A stretch of DNA of 13,407 nt from Cryomorphaceae bacterium. Its GTDB lineage: Bacteria > Bacteroidota > Bacteroidia > Flavobacteriales > BACL11. The notes beneath the pieces were generated by a model that saw nothing but the letters and a program-made list of their open reading frames with translations, did not search any database and was not told the origin of the DNA. Location of the stretch: assembly GCA_014384505.1 (NCBI GenBank), contig JACNFT010000053.1, positions 1 through 13,407 on the forward strand, in the 5' to 3' direction. Below, in pieces: positions 8,062 through 13,407 of the stretch (the stretch's first letter is position 1; the number at the start of each line of letters is the position of its first letter). The translations under genes were made by a program, and so were the position numbers.

Positions 8062-8078
8062 ATTAATAAATTAAAATT

Positions 8079-8762
8079 ATGGATGAAGCATTAATAAAAG
8101 ATCATAAGCCTGCATGGAAAGGAGGTGATTTGCCTTACAAAGCAAGTTATGGAAAATTAATGATGTGGTTTTTCTTAATAACGGATACCTTGACATTTTC
8201 TGCTTTTTTGGCATCTTATGGTTTTAGTCGTTTTAAGTATCAGGATAGTTGGCCAATAGCTGAAGATGTTTTTACACATTTCCCTTTTTTACATGGTGAA
8301 CATCCTTTATTGTTTGTTGCACTAATGACCTTTATTCTTATCATGAGTTCAGTAACAATGGTATTGGCGGTAAATTATGGTCATAAGATGGAAAAGAACA
8401 AAGTAATACTTTGGCTTTCTTTAACAATTGTAGGGGGGGCTATTTTCTTAGGTTCACAAGCATGGGAGTGGAGTCATTTTATTCATGGTTTAGCTGGAGC
8501 TGATGGTATATTTGTTCCCGCTACATTGATTAGTAACCCTTATGGGATGCCATTATTTGCTGATTATTTTTTCTTTATCACAGGTTTTCATGGCTTCCAT
8601 GTATTTAGTGGAGTAGTTCTTTTAATTATACTTTTGATTAATGTAATTAAAGGAACTTATGAAAAAAGAGGACATTATGAAATGGTTGAAAAAGTAGGAT
8701 TGTATTGGCATTTTGTTGATTTAGTTTGGGTATTTGTATTTACATTTTTCTATTTAGTATAA
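8079..8762 (+). CDS. coxC: Heme-copper oxidase subunit III, second copy
   Basis: A 227-residue, largely hydrophobic protein with about five helices. It begins with a soluble WKGGDLPYKASYGKLMMWFF segment typical of the longer Bacteroidota subunit III. The first helix has LITDTLTFSAFLASYG, with Asp where canonical proteins have Glu. Later come GSQAWEWSHFIH, TGFHGFHVFSGVV and YWHFVDLVWVFVFTFFYLV, which are hallmark subunit III motifs. It follows the first copy by 17 nt with an AT-rich, SD-less spacer and precedes the subunit IV gene by 17 nt. Codons 14-17 contain a perfect anti-Shine-Dalgarno complement (8118-8129), and there is a seven-G run at 8433-8439. Confidence 0.94.
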   Translation: MDEALIKDHKPAWKGGDLPYKASYGKLMMWFFLITDTLTFSAFLASYGFSRFKYQDSWPIAEDVFTHFPFLHGEHPLLFVALMTFILIMSSVTMVLAVNYGHKMEKNKVILWLSLTIVGGAIFLGSQAWEWSHFIHGLAGADGIFVPATLISNPYGMPLFADYFFFITGFHGFHVFSGVVLLIILLINVIKGTYEKRGHYEMVEKVGLYWHFVDLVWVFVFTFFYLV

Positions 8763-8779
8763 TTAAAAAATAAATTATT

Positions 8780-9100
8780 ATGGCAAGCGAAACAAAAGGA
8801 AACTGGTGGATTTGGAAGGTGTTTTGGATATTATTATTCATTACAACATTTGAAGTAGCGCTTGGTATAATTAAGCCATCATTTTTAATAGATACAATCT
8901 TTTTAGGTACAAAATTATTAAATCATGTATTTATTGTTTTAACTGTTATAAAAGCAGCATATATAATTTTGCAATTTATGCACTTAGGGCATGAAAAGAA
9001 AAGTTTAAAATGGACAATATTATTGCCAGCATTAGTTTTGGTTCCTTATTTGTTATTTATTATTTTGAGTGAAGGTGCGTATGCTTATTTAATGCTTTAG
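8780..9100 (+). CDS. Cytochrome c oxidase subunit IV family protein (prokaryotic type, CoxD/CyoD-like)
   Basis: A small accessory oxidase subunit of 106 residues with three membrane helices (about 12-31, 43-65 and 76-100). The loop after the second helix has LQFMHLGHEKK, the motif most typical of bacterial subunit IV proteins. Its place directly after two subunit III genes and before SCO supports the assignment. The family is thought to assist stability or assembly of the complex; it holds no cofactor. It begins after an AT-rich spacer ending ATTATT, with no Shine-Dalgarno. Confidence 0.9.
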   Translation: MASETKGNWWIWKVFWILLFITTFEVALGIIKPSFLIDTIFLGTKLLNHVFIVLTVIKAAYIILQFMHLGHEKKSLKWTILLPALVLVPYLLFIILSEGAYAYLML

Positions 9101-9113
9101 AAATTTAATTTTT

Positions 9114-9794
9114 ATGAAGTTAGAAAAAATAACTCTTCTTTTTTTATTATTGGTTTTACCCGCTATAATGTATTTTTATTTAACTAAGGGGTATAATAAT
9201 TTTATCAAATTAGAAATTATAGGTGAAGTGGATTATAGTATTGATGATTTTAGTTTTATCAATCAAGATAATGACACTATCACTAAGGATAGTTTAACAG
9301 GGTCAATATATGTGGCAAATTTTTTCTTTACATCTTGCCCTTCTATTTGCCCAATAATGACAAGAAACATGTCTTATTTACAAGATAAGCTTAGTGTTTT
9401 TCCTAATATTAGATTTTTATCTCATACTGTTGATCCTGTTAATGACACGCCAGATAAGTTAAAGAGTTATGTTAATTTAATGCAACAAAAAAACATTAAT
9501 ATTAATTTATCTAATTGGGATTTTGTTACTGGTGATAAAGATAAACTATACCAATCAGCAGCAAATTATTTTGTTAATGCGAGTGTTGATTCATTAGCTC
9601 CTGGAGGGTTTTTACATTCAGAATATTTTATTTTAATTGACAAGCAAGGAAGAGTTAGATCTGGAATTGATAAAAATGGAAATGCTGTTGGTGCTTATGA
9701 TGGCACTAATGAAGTGCAGATGAAGGACCTGATTAATGATATTAATGTTCTAATGGCAGAATACAAAAGACCTTTGAAAAATGATAAAGATTAA
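9114..9794 (+). CDS. SCO1/SenC family copper chaperone
   Basis: A membrane-anchored thioredoxin-fold protein of 226 residues that helps build the CuA site of subunit II. An N-terminal helix (about 5-24) acts as anchor, leaving the domain on the periplasmic face. The copper-binding motif is SCPSICP (C75, C79), with the third ligand H168 in GFLHSEYF. HTVDPVNDTP (104-113) is the usual SCO strand-loop. All three copper ligands are intact, so the protein should be active. It lies 13 nt after the subunit IV gene and overlaps the next gene by 14 nt. Confidence 0.94.
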   Translation: MKLEKITLLFLLLVLPAIMYFYLTKGYNNFIKLEIIGEVDYSIDDFSFINQDNDTITKDSLTGSIYVANFFFTSCPSICPIMTRNMSYLQDKLSVFPNIRFLSHTVDPVNDTPDKLKSYVNLMQQKNININLSNWDFVTGDKDKLYQSAANYFVNASVDSLAPGGFLHSEYFILIDKQGRVRSGIDKNGNAVGAYDGTNEVQMKDLINDINVLMAEYKRPLKNDKD

Positions 9795-10014
9795 ATTATT
9801 TTTTTTAGTCATTTTAATGACTTGCTTTACTTCCATTAGCATTGGCCAGTGTGCAATGTGTAAGGCTGTTGTAGAGGCTAATGTGGCATCAGGAGATACT
9901 AAAGCAGCAGGTTTAAATGATGGTATTTTGTTTTTAATGTCTATGCCTTATATTGCCGTTTTCCTTTTTGCACTATTTTTCTATTTGCAGAAAAGAAAAA
10001 TGCAGACTACCTAG
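9781..10014 (+). CDS. Small CxMC-motif membrane protein of unknown function at the end of the cox operon
   Basis: A 77-residue protein whose first four codons overlap the SCO gene. A signal sequence (about 1-22) is followed at once by QCAMCKA, a CxxC pair (C24, C27) with Met between. Then comes a soluble stretch with AAGLNDGILFLMSMPYIA, and a helix (about 48-69) ending in a basic KRK tail. I recall similar small proteins (CAMC, then G-N-GI-LM, then PY) near SCO genes in other flavobacteria, but I know of no described function. Q at -1 makes a lipobox unlikely. The cysteines would sit just outside the membrane after cleavage, compatible with metal binding or disulfide chemistry, which is inference. 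The overlap with SCO argues that it is translated. Confidence 0.8.
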   Translation: MIKIKLFFLVILMTCFTSISIGQCAMCKAVVEANVASGDTKAAGLNDGILFLMSMPYIAVFLFALFFYLQKRKMQTT

Positions 10015-10068
10015 TTTTTTCATTCGTTTACAAGCAAATTTTTACCTCTTAGTAACTTATTTTCCCCA

Positions 10069-10833
10069 GAAAATCAACTTACTAGTCTAGATTTAACCAA
10101 TAATATAAATTTAAAAGATCTATATACAGAAGATAACTATCTTACCGATATAGATTTATCAAATAACCCTAATCTAATCAATTTGAGAATAGACAATAAC
10201 CTATTGTATTTACTTGATTTATCATATCAAGATATACAGTATCTAAACTGTAGTAACAATCAGATAACAGATCTTATTATTGATTCAGATTCTCTAAATG
10301 AATTGTTTTGCGGAAACAATCCTATATCTTCTTTTGATGCTACCCAGCACATTAATCTTGAGATGCTAGAGATATTTAATACTTACTTGTTTAATATTGA
10401 TTTAAGTCAGAATCAATACTTGTGGTTTTTAAGCATTGGATCTAACCCAGGCTTATGGAGTCTAGATTTATCTAATAATTATAATCTAGAACATTTAGAT
10501 TTATATTCTAATTCTTTATCTGTTTTGGATATGCGAAATGGAAATAATCAGAATATATCATACTTTGTTACTTGGAATTGTTGGAATTCTCAATTTTTAG
10601 AATGCATTAGTGTTGATGATTCAACCTATTCTACTAATAACTGGACAAGTATAGATACATGGCACTACTTTAGTAATAATTGTAATCCTTTAGCAATAGA
10701 AGAATACTCCTCAAAGAAAGAACTTCTTAAAATAACAGACCTGTTAGGAAGAGAAATAAAAGGAGCTAAGAATCAACTTCTCTTTTACATTTATGATGAT
10801 GGAACAGTAGAGAAAAAACTTATTATAGAATAA
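10069..10833 (+). pseudogene. 5'-truncated leucine-rich-repeat protein with T9SS C-terminal sorting domain
   Basis: The frame is open from 10015 (just after the stop of the CxMC gene) to the TAA at 10831-10833. LRR-like sequence is recognisable from about 10069 (ENQLTSLDL), with repeats of about 20-22 residues built on LDLSNN, NLxxL and LxLxxN. A closing segment (LECISVDDSTYSTNNW) and a T9SS type A sorting tail (KITDLLGREIKG, then YIYDDGTVEKK) follow. No ATG, GTG or TTG occurs in frame before a TTG at 10183, which lies inside the repeats, and no signal peptide precedes them. An intact T9SS cargo needs a signal peptide, so I read this as the C-terminal remnant of a larger surface or secreted protein. 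A translated product of 216 residues from the TTG is possible but would not be exported. Confidence 0.7.
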
Positions 10834-10834
10834 A

Positions 10835-10863
10835 TGTCATTGCGAACGAATGTGAAGCAATCT
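10835..10863 (+). repeat. Dispersed REP-like palindromic element (CATTGCGAACGAA type)
   Basis: Just after the LRR stop codon the sequence has CATTGCGAACGAA and ends in GTGAAGCAATC. ATTGC at 10839-10843 pairs with GCAAT at 10857-10861 around a 13-nt centre. From memory, elements of this form (GTCATTGCGA, then GAAGCAATC) are scattered between genes in many bacterial genomes, including Bacteroidota. There is no T run after it, so it is not a standard terminator. I found no second copy in this window. Confidence 0.6.
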
Positions 10864-10942
10864 ATTCCTTTAATTACGGTTTCCTTTTGTTGAGTTTAGA
10901 TTATCAATGTACTATGAGGGTGTTTTTTCATATATTTACAAA

Positions 10943-11227
10943 ATGAAGAAACTACTACTTATATTACTTTGCGTGCCTATGATTGGGATTGCCTCTTTTC
11001 CAATAATTACAGATACTAAAGAATGTGATGGAATAACAGTTCCTTTAGATTATGATGTTAATCAAAAGGCAGATCATGAAAATATTAAAATAGAAATAAT
11101 AAATTCACCTTTAGAAAAAGATGGTTCTTGGAATGTTATTAAATGGTTGATTGTAATCTTTGCCTCTCTCTTTTTACTTTTACTAATTTTAGTTGTTATA
11201 GCATTTGCATTGGCTGATATTAATTAG
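10943..11227 (+). CDS. Small signal-peptide protein with one C-terminal membrane helix, function unknown
   Basis: From the ATG at 10943 the product has 94 residues: a clean signal peptide (MKKLLLILLCVPMIGIAS), an extracytoplasmic acidic stretch (about 19-62, with one Cys at 28) and one strong helix (about 65-91) ending ADIN. The frame also opens 12 codons earlier (ATG 10907), but the KMKKLLL context makes the later start the natural signal-peptide start. I do not recognise the family. The MKKLLLILLC leader is a common kind in flavobacterial exported proteins. It sits between the LRR remnant and a second decayed T9SS tail. A TATATTTA sequence at 10931-10938 is one base off the -7 consensus but very close to the ATG, so it is weak evidence. 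Confidence 0.6.
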   Translation: MKKLLLILLCVPMIGIASFPIITDTKECDGITVPLDYDVNQKADHENIKIEIINSPLEKDGSWNVIKWLIVIFASLFLLLLILVVIAFALADIN

Positions 11228-11228
11228 A

Positions 11229-11318
11229 TTATGAGATGGAAAAGCAAGGGAACAACAATGATCTCTCTTTTACATCTGTGATGATGGTACTGTGGAGAAA
11301 AAGATAATTATTGAATAA
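11229..11318 (+). pseudogene. Frameshifted relic of a second T9SS sorting-domain tail
   Basis: From 11265 to the TAA at 11316-11318 the sequence encodes LFYICDDGTVEKKIIIE. This is nearly the same as the end of the LRR protein (LFYIYDDGTVEKKLIIE). By hand count, 45 of the last 54 bases match 10780-10833, and most differences are synonymous. Upstream the same frame hits TGA at 11259-11261, yet the preceding bases (about 11229-11260) still resemble the LGREIKGxKN part of the tail in another frame, as if one base were lost near 11262. No start codon or body remains. It is too short to be a gene and is best read as the leftover end of a deleted T9SS cargo gene. Confidence 0.7.
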
Positions 11319-11324
11319 AGTTCT

Positions 11325-13070
11325 CTAACTCCTTAAAGCTATACTCAATTCTTTCAATTGCGCTTCATCAATATCTGATGGTGAGTCAATCATTACATCT
11401 CTACCCGAATTGTTTTTTGGGAATGCAATAAAATCACGAATGCTTTCTTGCCCACCCATTATCGCACATAAACGGTCAAACCCAAAGGCAACTCCTCCAT
11501 GTGGTGGCGCTCCATATTCAAAGGCCTCCATCAAAAATCCGAATTGCTCTTTTGCCTGATCTTTACTAAATCCTAAATGCTTAAACATTAATTGTTGTAA
11601 AGCTTTATCGTGTATTCTTATACTTCCACCACCTATCTCATTTCCGTTCATCACAAGGTCATAAGCATTGGCACGCACTGCTGCTGGGTCAGTATCTAGT
11701 TTTGCAATATCCTCAGGTTTTGGTGAAGTAAAAGGGTGGTGCATTGCATGATATCTTTCACTGTCCTCATCCCATTCTAATAAAGGGAAATCCAATACCC
11801 ATAATGGTGCAAATATTTTAGGATTTCTAAGCCCTAATTCCTCTGCTAAGTGTAGGCGTAAAGTCCCTAATGCTTTTCTAGTTTTTTCCCTGCCTCCTGC
11901 CATTATTAAAAGCAAATCTCCTTTTTTACAACCTGCTTTTTCAGCCCATTCATTTCTTGCATCTTCATCAAAAAACTTATCTACTGTCGATTTTGATGTT
12001 CCGTCCTCATTATACTTGCAATAGATAAGCCCTGTTGCTCCAACTTGTGGTGTTTTTACAAAATTTACCAAGGCATCTAATTGTTTTCTTGTGTAGTTAG
12101 CACATCCTTTTGCATTGATGGCAACAACAAGTTCTGCATTGTCAAACACCCCAAAATCTTTTCCTTGGCACTGTTCATTCATCTCTACGAACGCCATATC
12201 AAAACGAATATCTGGCTTGTCCGATCCATATAATTTCATGGCCGTATCATAAGTCATTCTTGGGAATTCATTCAGCTCAACTCCTTTTACTTCTTTTAGT
12301 AAATGGCGAGTTAATCCTTCAAACATATTTAGGATATCTTCCTGTTCAATGAATGACATTTCACAGTCAATCTGTGTAAATTCTGGTTGACGGTCGGCAC
12401 GCAAATCTTCATCTCTAAAGCATTTTACGATTTGGTAATATTTATCAATTCCACCCACCATAAGCAATTGCTTAAAGGTTTGTGGCGATTGTGGTAAAGC
12501 ATAAAACTGCTTTTCGTTCATTCTACTTGGTACTATAAAATCTCTTGCTCCTTCAGGAGTTGATTTTATTAAGTAAGGCGTTTCTACCTCAATAAATCCT
12601 TGGTTATCTAAGTAGTTCCGTGTTGCTTTCGATACCTGATGCCTTAGTAGTAAGTTTTCTTTTATTGGGTTTCTTCTTATATCAAGGTAACGATACTTCA
12701 TGCGTATTTCATCCCCACCATCCGTTTCGTTTTCAATAGTAAAAGGAGGTATTTTTGATTTATTTAGTATTGTGAGCCCACTAATCTCAATTTCAATTTC
12801 TCCTGTTGGAATGTTCTTGTTTTTACTTTCTCTTTCTACTACTTTTCCTGTTATCTGAATCACAAATTCACGCCCTAATTTTCTGGCATTAACACAAAGT
12901 TCAGCATTTACATCCATGTTAAAGGCCAATTGTGTAATTCCGTATCTATCACGCAAATCCACAAAAGTCATTCCTCCTAAATCTCGTGTTTTTTGCACCC
13001 ATCCGCTTAGGGTTACTTCTTGGTTAACATTTGTTATGTTTAATGTGCCGCAATTGTGTGTTCTTAACAT
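11325..13070 (-). CDS. aspS: Aspartate--tRNA ligase (AspRS), bacterial type
   Basis: A class IIb aminoacyl-tRNA synthetase that charges tRNA-Asp. Its 581 residues match the bacterial type with the GAD insertion. The N-terminal OB-fold (1-105, GWVQKTRDLGGMTFVDLRDR) reads the anticodon. Motif 1 spans about 150-172 (YLDNQGFIEVETP), the active-site loop has TPEGARDFIVPSR (171-183) and ALPQSPQTFKQLLM (191-204), motif 2 is FRDEDLRADRQPEF (218-231), and motif 3 is GGVAFGFDRL (525-534). The start is well placed: MLRTHNCGTL is the typical opening. Whether it also charges tRNA-Asn (non-discriminating) cannot be told here. It diverges from tadA with 59 nt between the start codons, and converges on the decayed T9SS region with only 6 nt to the relic stop. 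Confidence 0.97.
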   Translation of the reverse strand: MLRTHNCGTLNITNVNQEVTLSGWVQKTRDLGGMTFVDLRDRYGITQLAFNMDVNAELCVNARKLGREFVIQITGKVVERESKNKNIPTGEIEIEISGLTILNKSKIPPFTIENETDGGDEIRMKYRYLDIRRNPIKENLLLRHQVSKATRNYLDNQGFIEVETPYLIKSTPEGARDFIVPSRMNEKQFYALPQSPQTFKQLLMVGGIDKYYQIVKCFRDEDLRADRQPEFTQIDCEMSFIEQEDILNMFEGLTRHLLKEVKGVELNEFPRMTYDTAMKLYGSDKPDIRFDMAFVEMNEQCQGKDFGVFDNAELVVAINAKGCANYTRKQLDALVNFVKTPQVGATGLIYCKYNEDGTSKSTVDKFFDEDARNEWAEKAGCKKGDLLLIMAGGREKTRKALGTLRLHLAEELGLRNPKIFAPLWVLDFPLLEWDEDSERYHAMHHPFTSPKPEDIAKLDTDPAAVRANAYDLVMNGNEIGGGSIRIHDKALQQLMFKHLGFSKDQAKEQFGFLMEAFEYGAPPHGGVAFGFDRLCAIMGGQESIRDFIAFPKNNSGRDVMIDSPSDIDEAQLKELSIALRS

Positions 13071-13088
13071 CTTATAATTATTAGCTTG

Positions 13089-13096
13089 CGAAATTA
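13089..13096 (-). promoter_or_regulatory. Weak -7-like element for aspS
   Basis: The minus strand reads TAATTTCG, one base off TAnnTTTG, with its last base 19 nt from the aspS ATG. That matches the 18-23 nt spacing of the SDR, trhO and coxB promoters. No -33 TTG is seen at the right distance. Confidence 0.35.
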
Positions 13097-13117
13097 CAAA
13101 ACAAAATGTGGTTTAGG

Positions 13118-13125
13118 TATCTTTG
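13118..13125 (+). promoter_or_regulatory. Bacteroidota -7 promoter element for tadA
   Basis: TATCTTTG followed by C is an exact match and identical to the trhO element. Only four bases separate it from the ATG at 13130, so transcription from it would start at or near the initiation codon. Confidence 0.6.
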
Positions 13126-13129
13126 CCCT

Positions 13130-13407
13130 ATGGAAATTAATCCTTTTGACGATACTTATTTTATGAAACAAGCTCTTTTGCAAGCGCAAGAGGCCTTTGA
13201 AAAAGATGAAGTTCCAGTAGGGGCAGTTATTGTATGTGACAATCAAATTATTGCTCGTGCCCATAATTTTACTGAACGCTTAAATGATGTAACCGCACAT
13301 GCCGAAATGCAAGCTTTTACGGCTGCTGCAGATTATCTGGGAGGAAAATACCTAAACGAATGCACCCTTTATGTTACGCTTGAACCTTGTGTAATGTGTG
13401 GGGGAGC
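13130..13407 (+). CDS. tadA: tRNA adenosine(34) deaminase TadA (3' end outside window)
   Basis: TadA converts A34 of tRNA-Arg(ACG) to inosine in the cytoplasm. Ninety-two codons are visible before the right edge. VPVGAVIV (28-35), the zinc and catalytic pair H57 and E59 in HAE, and PCVMCGG (C87, C90) form the cytidine/deoxycytidylate deaminase-fold core. The ending GGA after PCVMC is typical of TadA and not of cytosine or guanine deaminases, though the C-terminal helix that binds tRNA is missing from the window. The start MEINPFDDTYFMKQAL fits the family. An internal ATG at 13163 (MKQALLQ) is the alternative, because the -7 promoter element lies only four bases before 13130. Confidence 0.92.
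   Translation, partial: MEINPFDDTYFMKQALLQAQEAFEKDEVPVGAVIVCDNQIIARAHNFTERLNDVTAHAEMQAFTAAADYLGGKYLNECTLYVTLEPCVMCGG

Noticed and set aside
10012..10017. Possible TAG readthrough joining the CxMC protein to the LRR frame, which is in the same phase
   Set aside because: The CxMC protein ends naturally with a basic tail after its helix, and about 18 non-repeat codons separate it from the first repeat. Shared phase has a one-in-three chance.
10839..10861. Inverted repeat as a rho-independent terminator
   Set aside because: The stem is only five base pairs with a 13-nt centre, and no T run follows.
1..13407. CRISPR arrays, tRNA genes, insertion sequences, defence genes
   Set aside because: I saw no regularly spaced direct repeats, no cloverleaf-like sequence in the short intergenic gaps and no transposase or defence-type domains.

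Overview
The window is AT-rich DNA from a member of the Bacteroidota, most likely a marine-type Flavobacteriales bacterium. Four lines of evidence agree. Gene starts lack Shine-Dalgarno sequences. Promoters carry the Bacteroidota -7 element TAnnTTTG. There are type IX secretion (T9SS) C-terminal sorting signals. The cytochrome oxidase operon has the Bacteroidota layout: a long subunit II, two short subunit III genes, a small subunit IV and SCO. Most of the window is core-genome content. No CRISPR array, tRNA, rRNA, intact insertion sequence or prophage is visible.

Layout. Positions 1-3028 (minus strand) form an operon read right to left: an NAD-dependent SDR epimerase/threonine-dehydrogenase-like enzyme, cysS (TAATG junction), then an M28/glutaminyl-cyclase-like lipoprotein that runs off the left edge. 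A five-unit, 7-base repeat bridges the cysS stop and the peptidase start. Diverging from this operon at about 3050-3140 are trhO and queD (plus strand, 8-nt overlap), both tied to tRNA wobble-base modification. Positions 4738-10014 hold one compact operon for an A-type cytochrome c oxidase: coxB, coxA, two subunit III genes, subunit IV, an SCO copper chaperone and a 77-residue CxMC membrane protein of unknown function.

Positions 10015-11320 are the accessory part. They hold a leucine-rich-repeat protein with a T9SS tail but no N-terminus or normal start codon, a dispersed palindromic repeat, a small signal-peptide/membrane protein, and a frameshifted relic of a second T9SS tail. This looks like a decayed array of T9SS cargo genes. 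Positions 11325-13070 (minus) are aspS. Diverging from it is tadA, cut by the right edge, whose -7 promoter element ends only four bases before its start codon.

How the genes work together. The oxidase operon supplies three catalytic or core subunits, accessory subunits and a CuA-site copper chaperone for aerobic respiration. The flanks are rich in decoding functions: CysRS, AspRS, TrhO (U34 hydroxylation), QueD (queuosine at G34, found for example in tRNA-Asp) and TadA (A34 to inosine). No clearly new multi-gene system is present. The best leads are the CxMC protein closing the cox operon, the 7-base repeat at a lipoprotein start, the paired T9SS tail relics, and the possibly leaderless tadA.
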